This document shows, piece by piece, positions 1 to 13,450 of a DNA stretch of 64,000 bases; within the stretch, counting starts at the first letter, position 1; every line of letters begins with the position of its first letter. Under the pieces are notes generated by a model. The model was not told where the DNA came from. It made no database searches and saw only the letters and a list, made by a program, of their open reading frames with translations. The position numbers and the translations under genes were made by a program. Source of the DNA: Ecdyonurus torrentis (taxonomy: Eukaryota; Arthropoda; Insecta; Ephemeroptera; Heptageniidae); the NCBI GenBank assembly GCA_949318235.1, contig OX439127.1:22269374-22333373 (forward strand), given 5' to 3'.

Positions 1-520
1 ACTTTTAAAAACATGTAAACGTTCTTGAATGCTACTGCATCCTTGGTCACACGTATATACTAAAACTTATCAAACTCTTTTTGATGCATGTAACCTATGC
101 AAGCGTCTTGGTGGGCGTGTCTCTTTGTTCGGTTTATGTACCCACATCAGATTTCTCTCTGGTATCAATACAATCAACAATCGGCATGTTTTTAAATGTG
201 TTGACATAGCTATGTATAAATAAAAAAACTGTCAATTGAGTTTTTTAACTGATATAATACACACACACACACACTTGAGATATACATGCCTCAATATATT
301 TTTATTAGTAAATTTGCGATATGTTGTTATTATTTTAGTTTGTTTCAAATACAGCACCCTAGTAACTTGTATTGAAAAAGATTGAGTGAGGAGAGAGATA
401 GGGCATATATGTACAAATATTTAGGAGGTGTTTGTAAATGTTTGATATCACTGTACCTATAAAATTTCAGCATTAATAGTAATGGTAACAAGAATTACAA
501 TGAATAAAATATTAGGTAAC
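1..520. other. Mob3 upstream intron sequence, no gene seen
   Basis: A+T-rich sequence with a short CA microsatellite near 260. It presumably belongs to the intron left of Mob3 exon 934-1084. The short open frame near 29-223 has no recognisable content. Confidence 0.5.
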
Positions 521-737
521 ATATCAAGGGCTACGCGGCATTTCGGTACTTGTGCACTCTCCGCGGGTGCAATTTTGGCACATCTGCAATCTAAGCCACG
601 CCTACTAATGGCACATCTGTACAGGCTAAGCGTATAAAGATGTTTCAAAAAAGGTGAGCGCGGAGAATGCACATATGTGCCAAAAAGGCACCCGCGGAGA
701 TTGCACTAGTGCCGAAATGCCGCGTAGCCCTCGATAT
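521..737. mobile_element. Fold-back MITE with about 60-bp terminal inverted repeats
   Basis: The left arm begins ATATCAAGGGCTACGCGGCA and the right end read in reverse begins ATATCGAGGGCTACGCGGCA. Identity then continues through the TTTCGG, CTCCGCGGGTGC and GGCACAT segments. The two arms flank a short unique centre. It has no coding capacity. The GC-rich arms stand out sharply from the surrounding intron. A CAGGG-like hAT end is possible, but no clean 8-bp target duplication is visible, so the superfamily is left open. Confidence 0.75.
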
Positions 738-933
738 GCATATCCTCTGAATTTAATGAAATCACATTTTGTCTTTTGTAGTTTATATTTGTGTAATGTT
801 GAGTCCTGATTTCTGACTGCATGTTAATTTATACACTGTAATGTGCTAGAATGTAGCAATAGTGTCATGCCACATGACCATTGTTCTGTGTCAAATTGAT
901 ATTATGATATTTATATGTTGTTTCTCCCGTTAG

Positions 934-1084
934 ACATTTCGACCCAAGAAGAAATTTGAACCTGGAACTCTGAGATACTCACTTCACAAACAGGCCCAAG
1001 CATCTCTCAGCTCAGGTATCAACTTACGTTCAGCAGTCGCTCTTCCTCCTGGAGAAGATTCTAATGACTGGATTGCAGTGCATG
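934..1084 (+). CDS. Mob3: Mob3 coding exon (second in gene, first in window)
   Basis: The acceptor is a pyrimidine stretch ending CCCGTTAG at 933 and the donor is GTAAGT at 1085. The exon reads from TFRPKKKF to NDWIAVH, 50 codons plus one base (phase 1 out). It carries the basic N-terminal segment and the conserved LPPGED motif that leads into the first long helix of the MOB fold. Confidence 0.92.
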
Positions 1085-4000
1085 GTAAGTTCAGGATTGC
1101 TGAAACTCCATATATTTTTGTTTTATTAAAATGAAAATTTCAGATTTTAAATGTTTCAATATTATAAGACTTTTACTGCAGCAAAAGAGAAAACAAATAG
1201 TTTGTTATCATTTTTTATTTTAGTATCCTGATACCTAATATTCCTAAAAATTTCTAGCATTTAGCATATTGTATAGCTTATAATATGGTGATGAAAGTCA
1301 ATGTAGTTTATAAATAAGTGTTGATCTGCTTGTCAAGGCTAAACGAGGGGTCCCAAATCCTAATGTGGTCTTAATAGAGATTTATTAGTGTTTATATATC
1401 GTAGTAGTGAAATATCAGGGAGTTTTAAGTTTTTTTCATGTATCACAGTTTGCCTTTGCGTGTAAATGAATGAACTAGAATTAGCAAAAATTAAAATGAC
1501 CTTTCTGCAAATAATAATAGTAAAGAAAAGGATAGAATTACCAGCAAGGACCTTACCACAGTAGAAGTTCTATGGAGAGGTGGGAAATATTTTTATAATT
1601 AAAAAGTAAGGAATGGTAATGTGAGCTTTATGATCCTAAAAATTATCAAAGGTGTGAGATCATATTATGTGTGTAGGTTGTAACCCTTTTCACACCCCTA
1701 TAGACTGTACTTCCCCCCCCCCCCCCCCAACAAAGAGTTATTATTATTATCACACTGCTACATTTGTGTGCTGTATAATAAAGTGAGGAAAAAATTCGCA
1801 TTGTGATAATTGACTTCTAATAATAATAATAATTTATATATACCATCACAGGGAAAAAAATAAAACACCACAGCTAAAATATATGATCTTAAAAAGTAAT
1901 AGACAAATAGTGCATACAGAGATTGAAGCATGTTAAGGGGATGCTGTGCCTTTTCTAACAGCAAGAAAGCAGGCAAAAATTTAGTATGAGCCAGGTTGTC
2001 TTATTATATTGTCACGCTTGTGTACGCTAGTCCTATTTATTAGTAAATTCTTATATAATTTGTACACAAGTGGACAGGGATCTTGACCTGCCTGGTCTAA
2101 TAAGCTAGTAAGGGGGTGATTGATAGTTATGAAATGATAACATGACAACACGAAGTTAGTTTTGTATAATTATAATTGGGGTTTGAAATAAAGTCAAAGT
2201 ACATTACTTACATGATTATTCTTATAGCGATGTCATTTCAGCCATGGTTCAGCCTAAGCTCAAGTTAAGTAAAGACCGGCATGTCCTTATGTTATTTGTG
2301 ATGAATATACACCCAGTGTTATAAACTAAACATGGATGATCAAGTCCGCCAGCAAGGGCGTGTAGTGCGTATGCGAGTCCGATCCAAAGATTGTGAGAGC
2401 CCGCGAGAGAGAGAGAGAGAGTGATCCTCCCTTAAAACTGTATTGGGTTTTTATATAAGCTGAACCATGACGTCGTGACATTTACAAAGGCATATGGCAA
2501 GAATTAGACATTGGGCAGCATCATGCAGGTAGTCATCCCTTAGTCAAGATAACAACAGCTGCTGATACGTTAATCAACTAACTTGAATGTACTTGCTCAT
2601 CATTAAAGTGGTGTCTTATTACCACGTACAGGTGCCGAAGCATGACATAAGGTCCCAATATAAGGGTAGTTAGGTATTTGATACAAAAGAAATCAGCTGC
2701 TTTAATGTCCTATAGATGCTGGTACATGGCACGCGATTACAGAGTGTTATGATTTATGGAAATATATCTTAATTATGTAAATAAACCTCCTTTCGTGACA
2801 TTCCACGTGCCGACACAAAAATCGTCCTCGATTTTGTTATATAACATGACATATTTTTTTTTTTTTTTTTTTTAATCATTAGAAAAAGAAGTATTAAGAT
2901 ATTCATAAAAAAACAAATACTCATAAAATAACATAACCATTTTTACAATAACATTTTTTTTTTCAATATAAAGAATTGATTTTTTTTTTCAGATCTATTT
3001 ACTTTATTTATTATTATTTATTTTGAATTTAATTTTGAATTTTTAGTATAAACGTTATAAAACCTTATTTATTTTATGTTTTTATCATTTTTATGAAACA
3101 TTTTATAGTTGATGCAAGAACATATTTATATCAAATATTACACTAAAATGCTAAGTATAATTGTAAAAACAACTAAATGGTTATTTATTATATATTATTA
3201 TATATATTTTTTTTCTCTTTATTTTAAATAATCTTGAAGCAACATTGAATATTTTAAGTTAAATTTTTTTTTATATATAGTTTGTAAATTACATTAAAAT
3301 CATTATATATTTTTATCGTTTTGAACTTTAAACAATATACAATTTAATTAATTCAAAATTTATTTTTATTTACTGCTCCAAAATTCAAATTTAGTTAATA
3401 AAAGATTTTTCTTTCTGTTGCTTGTTTGAATATAAGTAAAAGTAATATACATTTATTAATTCAATAAACATTTTAAAACATTTTCTGACAAAAGCATTAA
3501 TTTTATAAGTTATACTTATAAGAGAGTTAAACAAATGAAGCTTTAAATAAAATGCAAATATTATTATTTTTTTTTTATATAGTAAGTAAGTAAATAGTGA
3601 ATAAAGTAGATTATTAATTAATTTAAGAAAAGAGTCATTATGATCATTAACATTTTTTTATTATTATTGTTTTTTAACATTAATATTTTAAAGAACAAAA
3701 ATTCACTTGTAAATTTTTACTTATTTGCTATTCAATTTATTTCAATGTTAATTTTTCCAAAATAATGATTTTTCTCAAATTAAATAAGTATTATATTAAT
3801 ACATTTTTTTAAATTGTAAGTTATGATAACTGTGGTGCAGCTAATAAAATCAATTAGTGTATATAGTGTTAAAATATTAATATTTCTTTATTAATATTAT
3901 TATTAATAATATTTCAATTTTTTTTCATTATTTTATTTTATAATTTGATGAATATTGACTTATAATTTTCCTTTTTTTTTTTTTTTTATAAGGCAATTTG

Positions 4001-7000
4001 ATATACATTTTCAATGTGACGTAGCTATTATTTGCATACATTTTCTGATTTACAAAGTAATAAAATACTTAATACAGGAAAACCTTATAATATTATCTTT
4101 CTTTTTAAATACATTTAACAATTATATATATATTTTTAATTATTTCAAAACTATATATTATAATATATATTGTCTAAAAAAAACATACATTTTTTTTAAG
4201 TATTCACTTTTTTATATAGAATTAACACAGCATTACCTTCTATTAAAAATTTATTTATATATATTTTTCTCTTTACGATTATTGTTATTATTTAAGTAAA
4301 AATATTGTTAAATATATAGAACTATTATTCTGGAACAATTAAAATATTTTTCCCAAGTATTAAATTTTAAGATTTTACTGCAATTTTTATTGCACTTAAT
4401 ATATTTTTTTTTTAATAAGGATTTTTAAATACTTGAAATATAGAAACTTAGATTTAAAATAATGCCTTATATACACAGAAGTTTCTTTTTTTTTTTTTTT
4501 GAAAGGGATATGGATATAGGATTTTTAATAGTTAACACTGTTGTTTTTCTGCAAAATCTTGAATTTTATGAATTTGTACACATTCACTTTGAACCATGTT
4601 GTAACAACTGATGTCACAGTAATTTGAACTGCCTTGGACAGTTAAATTCTGCTTCTTCTTTTCTTCCTCTTTTGCTTTTGTGATGTAATAGCACTGCATG
4701 GAGTTTGGTTTCGTTGTTTGTATCATCCAAATGCTGTGTTGTATTTCAAATTTAGTTCAAATTTTACTTATTAATGAACCAATCATGAATTAATAATTTA
4801 CACAATTGGGCTGATGAGCTGTAATACTTCCACTTTCAAGAACTAGGAGAAAACTTATATAGCGTAATGTAGATGCATAGCAATTATTGTACACTTTGTG
4901 ATTGAAAGTTTTCGTCGAGCTACACAAAACTATGAAAATGCAGTCTTCAAGTCTCACAGTTGAAACACTTTAGGTTTTATAACGACAACTGTAAAGCAAA
5001 TTAGTACTGGTCAGTTCAATATTGATGTTATAAAACACCATTTTCTCTGTAAGAATTAGGTATTTTTATTATTAACACAATGCATTTTTTCCTGATACGA
5101 GATTAATACATGTAGAGTTTTTTTTTTCACTAACTTGAATATTAGGAACACAAAAGTAGTTCTGCTGTTTTTGAGTTCAAAAAACTGACACTCAGTTTCG
5201 AAGAAGTTGGTATGTTGATAATCACAGAAAACTGCAGAATTATGATTCTGATATGGTTATTAAGGGGAGTAGGTGGGAATTATAATTAAGAGAAATTTTG
5301 TGTATATTCAGCATTTCAAATATGCATTTAAACGCATCGTAAATTATAAACAATTTTATTATTAATTTTATGTAATATATTTGCTTTTTTTTTTTTTTTT
5401 GAATATGAAAAACAAAATTGAAACAATATATTTCAAGATTATATCTTTTATTTGTACTATATTTAACAATATTTTTGTTTGATATTTTTCTTTCTATTTT
5501 TTTTATGTTGCATTTTAAACAGTTCGAATAATTATTAATAATATTTTATTTTTTGGTAATGTTGCGATCTTATATTCTATTTACTCATTATAAATGTGTC
5601 AAAAAAACATACTCTTTCTTTTTTTTTTTCTTTCTTTCTTTTTTTCTTTTTTTTTTTTTTTTGTTAATTATTTTAAAAATTTAAACAATATATTCATTTA
5701 ACAAATCATATTAAGTAAAAATTACTGGTTTTGTCTTTGAAGATTTTAAGCAGGATACATATCCATGCAGGATACATTTTACATAGTTCATACGCAATGA
5801 TTAATTTTAAGCATATAAATTTTGCAATAAACAACAATCATTGTTTTTTTTTCTGAATAAAACAAATAATAACACTATATAGTACTTTTTTTTTTGTAAA
5901 AAAGAAATAGTAAGAAACTCATAAAATTAACATGACAATTTTATTTTAAATAAAAATATTCTTATTCTTAATATTATAATTTTTGTCAATATTATTTCAA
6001 ATTATTTTAAGTTGTAACAAATACATTTTTTTTTATTATTATAATTATAATACATAAATTGTTATATAGTTTTTTTTTATTGAAATAATACATCATTTAA
6101 TTTAAAATTTTGGATAATTTGTATTATACATTTCCCTCAATATAAAAAAAAAACTAAATTGCATCGCAAATATTCAATAATATAATATTGAATTTAAAAA
6201 ATTATTATTATTGTTAACTATTGTGTTATTTTTTATTTGTTTAATGTTAAAAATTATAGTAATATTTACGATATAAAAAAAAATCAAAAATTGAATTAAT
6301 TTCAATTAAGTAATTATAAAATAGTTTTTTTTTTCATTTTAATTCAAATCCTCTAAATTTGTAAATAATTTAAACTTATATGAAAAATGTATTGACTTAA
6401 ATGAAATAGTTTTATTTTATTTTAAACCCAACTTAACAATCATTCAGCATTTTACTATTATTTTAATATTTTTATTATTATTGTTTAAGATACAATTACA
6501 TTTTCGTTTTTACTTGGTATAGCAAAATACATTTTTTCTAATTTATTTTTTTTTCTTTACAAAAGCAATTTTTTTTTAAAATTACTATTTATCTATCCTT
6601 ATTTGCGTTTTTTCTGCTTTATTAATAACCAGAATTTACGTAGTAAATTTTGTTTTGCAAAATTACGTTGTGTTTATGTTTTCAATCTTTAAACTCGATG
6701 AATAGCCTTCCTATAATAAAATATATATAATTTATTTATTTATTATTCTTATTACTTGAAAAACAAAAATAAATATATTTTTTTCATTGTTACAATAAAT
6801 TTAAATAAACGTCGAGCAAGCATAACTAATATTTATAAAATGTGTTTAATAATTGCTCTTTTAAATTGTTGTCAATATTGTAATGTATAATTATATTTAA
6901 TTTTTGTCATCATTAAATCAGCGAGCCCGTAAAAAGTGCTTATTTCTGGATATAGATTTCTTACAAGACACGGTCTGAAAGAACTTTAAATTTTGCTTCA

Positions 7001-10000
7001 ATAATATACTTTTGGCCATAGTATTCAATATTTTTAAAATTACTCTATTATTCATTAGTTTTATTTATCTATACCGTAATACTTTTATTATTTTTCATAT
7101 TATATATTTTTTTTCATTATTATTATTTTATTTAATTACTTATATTTTATAAATTAACATTTACTTTATTAATTTATTTTCATAAATTTTATTTTCATAT
7201 TTCGTACTTCAAATTTTATTTCAATGCATTGTTAATTATAATTATATTTTTCTTAGTTATATTTCTTTAAATTAATTCTGTTAAATTCACTGCTGTAAAT
7301 TTAAAATCTACAATACTTCTCAGTTCATAACGATAGTCGATTTGTTATACTACGGGTGCATGCTTCCCTTATACAACACGACGCGATTTTATTTTCGATT
7401 AGATACCCGCGCGGGTCAAATGAACTTTAAAAGTTTTTTTGTTTTTTATATGATAGCTAGCTGTTTTTTTTTAATATTTTTCATATATTTAACCATTTTA
7501 ATAATTATAAAATCTTTAATACTTGTTAACATTAATGCAACTATTATTTATAATAAATTTTTTTTTTATATTTGTATTAAAGTTATTTAAAGAACGTTTT
7601 TAATTGTAAATATTTTCTTCTTTTTTTTTCTCATGTTTTTCTTTTAACCATCTTATTTTATTTGTATGCATACCTTATTTGTTCTGGCAATAACAATTAT
7701 TATTTTCAGTGTCTTCATTTAAAGGCCTAGGTAAATATTAAATATGTACATACATATTTCTCCCTTCATATACGTATATGTTTATTAAGTTAAATAAGGC
7801 TCATTTCCTTTAACTTTTTTTTTTTTTAATTTATAACTATTTCATTTCTATATCTTATTTGATTTCAGTTTTTTTCATTTTTCTCTTATATATGTATTTA
7901 TTTACTCCTACATATTATTTTAATCACTATCATATTTTTAATCAATTTATTATAACTTCTTAATTCTTATTTTATTTCAATTCAGTTATTTACTTTTTTT
8001 TTTTCCTTCAATTCACAAACGCGTTAATTATTATTTTATTTAAGATTACTTTTACTTGGTATAATATTTATTTATTTATTCTTTATCATTCATTTTTAAG
8101 CCAGTATTTTATTATTATTCATTATTGTATTCATACTTTTCGCATAAATAATACATAAATAAGTATTCAAATTATTCTATTCCCTTATAGAATTCAAAGT
8201 TTAATTTAATTCTTTAATTATTACATCTTTTATTACTTGTAATAAAATTGAGCTCGAACCACTGCAACTGTGCGTTCCTATACAGTTGGTTAAACGAGAA
8301 CTATAAGACTAGCACTCTTATAATTTCGTCGTGACATCAATTATTTTATCGACAAGAGCAACACAAATCAACAATCTTTTTGCATTCGTTTAAGAAAATT
8401 ATTAAGATTTTAAAATATTAGCCTGCTCGACAACTACTAAATTTATTCGCGATTTCTGCTTACCCTGGTACAGCATCTGAAATCAAACAAATAACAAGCC
8501 GATCCGGCTTTTTGTAGCGTTAGAATATTTTTATAAACTTTTATTCAAATAATGTTATTTTTTATTATTATTATTATTTTTTTTTTTATTTTTTTTTTTT
8601 TTTTTTACAATATATTTTTTTTCTTTACACAACTTTCTATTCGTACTTTACATTTTTATTATAAGCAATTTTATTTTTTAAAAATGTAATTAAAACAATT
8701 TTCTCCTGTAAGCATTATTAATATTGTTAAGATTATACTAATCTGAAAATTGAATAAATATTTTGTAATGGTTTCCAATCCTGTCGGTCACAAAGTGTTT
8801 TCATTTTATTGACAAGAACCGCATCTAAATAACCTCTATTTTTTTTCATTACAGAATTCGGATTTAAAATCATTATTACTCTCCTTCTTTCGCAGTTTCT
8901 GTTTTTCTCCATGTAATTCGTCTATTTAAATAAACTTAAGCATTTAAAACTGTTCAAATAAAAATATTTTATTTTAAATTTACTGCGTACCTAAAAATTA
9001 TATTATTTTATTTATTTATTTTACATCATTACTTGCATGAAATAATATAATATGCTTAAACCCTAAAGTTACTTTGAATAATTTTTTTCTTTTTATAGTT
9101 TTAATTCAATAGAAGATTTTATTTTATCTTAATTTTAAACATGAGTTTAATTTTATCTTCTTAGAAATTTGATTCTATTTTTATTTTATATTTATAGACA
9201 TTTTAATTTTAGATTAATATTTTCTAATAGAATATTATTTTCCTAAAAAATACAAACTGCATTATTTTTAAATGCTTTTTTTTTTTAATACTACACTATA
9301 ATTATTATAATTATTATTTTTTTTAAGGCATAAAACATTAACTTTTTTTTTCAATACTATAATTGAATTTATACTTTCAGGGTTTAAATAAACATTAATA
9401 TTATTAGTATTCTTTTTTTTTTCAACTCGAGATTAATTATAAATTTTCTCTGTATAAAATAAATAAAATAATTATTTTTTCTAGTGTAGATTATTGAAAG
9501 TTATATGCGAAAATTCAGCAAATTTTGCAACAATTTTCTTAATTGCCATTGCAGTGTCTTTAAGTTCTTCTGCTTCTTTTTGTGCAGTATTTTTAACGTT
9601 AAATGACTTCTCATGTGATAAAGCCACTGCTCTTTCGACACGTCGCGCGTTTGCTAACACATCTAAAACTGTATTATTTGTCGATAATGCAACATCTTTA
9701 ATGATTTTCTTATTTAATCCATGTAATAAATGTCGGATACGATCTTCCTCTTTCATTTCGGGATTAACAAGACGACACAATTTTATAATTGATTGAAAGT
9801 AACTCTCAACTGTTTCATTTTCTTCTTGAATTCTATCACGTAATTTTAATTCAGAAATTTCAACCGATGTTTTAGTTTCAAAAACATTTACTAAGTCATT
9901 TTTCAAAACTGTATACGTAAGTATGTCTTTTACAGCAGCGCTAGCTCTTTCCGCCTCATAATTTTCGTACCACATTATCGCAGAACCACAAAGAAAGCAG

Positions 10001-12525
10001 GGTAAATATAGGATTTTATCTGCATCTTTCGTCCATCCATTTACTTTACAAGCGCGTTCAAAACAAGTTATGAAATCATTTACATCCTCACTTGAATTTC
10101 CCGAAAATTTTCCCGGATTCAATTTCATTGTTACCAAACCACAACTAAATGTTACTTCGTAATCCATTATAGTTTTTTTTTTTAACAAAGAATAAAAAAA
10201 AATTGTAATTTAAGTATAATTCAGAATAATTAAATATCACTCTTCGGACTGTTGTATTATTAATTTAATTTATTTTGTTATCGTTTCTTTGATTATGGTT
10301 TAAATATTATTGTTACTTATATTACTTTTTTTTTATACGATTATGATTGACAGGAAACCATTATAAAATAATATTTAAAAAATTATTATAAATTATAATC
10401 AATGCAATTTTTTCTTTTTTTTTTTCAATTATTTAAATATGCTTAAATTTCAAACTCAAAATTTATTCAATTCTATCTAAAGACTGGACCGTGGGTGAAA
10501 GAATCGGCGTCTCCACCATATTTGTCACGCTTGTGTACGCTAGTCCTATTTATTAGTAAATTCTTATATAATTTGTACACAAGTGGACAGGGATCTTGAC
10601 CTGCCTGGTCTAATAAGCTAGTAAGGGGGTGATTGATAGTTATGAAATGATAACATGACAACACGAAGTTAGTTTTGTATAATTATAATTGGGGTTTGAA
10701 ATAAAGTCAAAGTACATTACTTACATGATTATTCTTATAGCGATGTCATTTCAGCCATGGTTCAGCCTAAGCTCAAGTTAAGTAAAGACCGGCATGTCCT
10801 TATGTTATTTGTGATGAATATACACCCAGTGTTATAAACTAAACATGGATGATCAAGTCCGCCAGCAAGGGCGTGTAGTGCGTATGCGAGTCCGATCCAA
10901 AGATTGTGAGAGCCCGCGAGAGAGAGAGAGAGAGTGATCCTCCCTTAAAACTGTATTGGGTTTTTATATAAGCTGAACCATGACGTCGTGACATTTACAA
11001 AGGCATATGGCAAGAATTAGACATTGGGCAGCATCATGCAGGTAGTCATCCCTTAGTCAAGATAACAACAGCTGCTGATACGTTAATCAACTAACTTGAA
11101 TGTACTTGCTCATCATTAAAGTGGTGTCTTATTACCACGTACAGGTGCCGAAGCATGACATAAGGTCCCAATATAAGGGTAGTTAGGTATTTGATACAAA
11201 AGAAATCAGCTGCTTTAATGTCCTATAGATGCTGGTACATGGCACGCGATTACAGAGTGTTATGATTTATGGAAATATATCTTAATTATGTAAATAAACC
11301 TCCTTTCGTGACAATATGTAAGAGCACACATGTACTAGAGGTCGCTCTGCAACCCTGTTGCATTTTTTTCTCTGCGGGGGATGTGCAAGGAGTTGCCTGG
11401 ATCTTCGGCACAACTCGGTAAACTCAATCTGCATGCACCTAGTGCAACTGAGGAGGAGGAGGTGAAAAATATGAATCCATTACTTAACTAGAAATTTTCA
11501 TAGAATCATAAATGAAACTGGAAAATAAGGTAATTTTTTCCAAAACTGTTTAATAAAAGATAAAATAAGTCCATCATGAATATTTAAGAAAATTAATATT
11601 TCGATTTAGTTTTTAATTATTACTCTTGCGGTTTCAAGCTGTGACTCCCCTTAATACACTTCTGGTTGCCTCGCGCCCTCTTAAGTTTAATTTTTCTCAA
11701 ATTTCAAACTTGAATTCTTTGTGTACAGTTTGCAATCTACAAAATATATATAGCATTGTGAGGCACTCAGCACATTTATATGCATGTAAATTGCAAATAA
11801 CTTCAAACTATAGTATTATTATTATTTTAATATAATACTGTATTAAATTTTTGTTCATAATAAGTATAATTTTGTTAGATGTAATAATTAGATGTTGTTT
11901 ATTAGATGTTGTTTTAGTTGTTTATTAATGCATTTTTTATTTTTATACTGAAATTACAAAGTTACATAATTACCTCATAGGAAACAAAATTAAATCCGTA
12001 AAATAAAGGAAAAGCATGATATTTTTACTCTACGTGAGGGCTAATTTTTGAGGTTTCCTACAGCCTCTTCAAAGATTCAATGCGGCAATGAAGGGGAAAA
12101 GGCTGCATTGCTCTTTAATACTTGGGCTAGCTTCTTCGTTGCTAAATTTTAGTAGAGATGCAACAAAATTGCATTTTTTTTCTTCAATAAACAGTCATAT
12201 CAGTGACATCTGTTAATCCCCTATCAACTAAAATTTAACATTACACAATAGAAAAAGGCAATAAAACAAGTATTACAGGTAACTGTTAAAAAGTAGTGTT
12301 AAAATTTTAATTTAGTAATATGTTCTATCTAATTAAACCACTATTAAACCATCTATTAAACCACTATCACCATTTGAGATTTTCAGTTGACGCTGCTGCC
12401 TGGCGCCAACTCTCATTTGGTTTCTCCCTATCAAATTTTAACGTCCCATGTTTGTCCATACCGCGATGGTATCTTTCCTTTCCCTAAATACTGTTCTATC
12501 TAATTGTGCTTTTTTTTTCTTTTTC

Positions 12526-12563
<38 letters not shown>

Positions 12564-13351
12564 TTACATGAAATTTATAAAGCCAGCGTAAATAGATAAA
12601 ACAACTGTTGCAATGCTATTCTTACTGGAGAAACCTAATATTGAATTTTGGCAGGTGTGATGATTAAATGGTTGTTATTTGAAATTTTAATTTTTTACAA
12701 TTGAAGCATAGTAATATAAATCTATCTGATCTATTATTTTGTGCTTTGATTTTCTACAGAAAACGCATACTTATATATTAAACAGTATTATGTAAAATTA
12801 TACACATTAAGAACACAAGTAGAAAAGGCACTGCAACCCCTTAAATTGAAAATGAATGAAACACAAAATTTTTCTAATTTGAGTAGATAATAGGACATGG
12901 ACATTGGATCAATTTTCTATCATAGATAATACAATGAGTATTAAAAAAAATGATAGAAATACCAGTAAGGGCCTTACACAGAAGAAGTTGAGGCCGCGAG
13001 TGGCACAGGGTTAGAGTTATAATGTTTGAATAACTGAGAGTACTCATCATATCTCAATGACATTTTCAATCGAATAAGAGATATACTTGCACATATCCCA
13101 GAATGAATCTCTTCTTTGATTGAAAATGTTATTGTGATAATGTTCGCTCTCAGTTATTCAACCATTATAACTATAACCCTGTGCCACGCAAGATCTGGAC
13201 CTCTTCATACAACTTCTACTATAATAAAGCCCTTGCTGATATGTATTTCTAGCCTTTTCTTTAATGCTCATTGTAACTGTGATGTTTTTTCCTCTCTCCT
13301 TAAATTGAATAGCTAATGCAAAACATTATATATTATATATTATATATATAT

Positions 13352-13450
<99 letters not shown>

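Larger units (their letters stand above)
2010..11313 (-). mobile_element. LTR retrotransposon, gag-only, with two apparently identical LTRs
   Basis: Two 791-bp direct repeats (2010-2800 and 10523-11313) begin TGTCACG and end CGTGACA. By eye they are identical along their whole length with no indel. The flanks show a 4-bp target duplication, ATAT before 2010 and ATAT after 11313. The element is oriented on the minus strand: gag lies next to the right (5') LTR and a primer-binding site follows it. The 7.7-kb interior holds one gag-like ORF; about 6.7 kb of A+T-rich sequence shows no protease, RT, RNase H or integrase. Identical LTRs indicate recent insertion, so this looks like a non-autonomous element mobilised in trans. 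A mis-assembled interior is the alternative. Confidence 0.88.

Noticed and set aside
4532..4726. 64-codon Lys/Glu-rich minus-strand frame inside the LTR element
   Set aside because: No domain, short, and in the A+T-rich interior where such frames occur by chance.
6900..7020. Minus-strand [13 protein letters not shown] text that faintly recalls RNase H
   Set aside because: Stops follow within a few codons and no flanking RT or RNase H motif is found; too weak to call a pol remnant.
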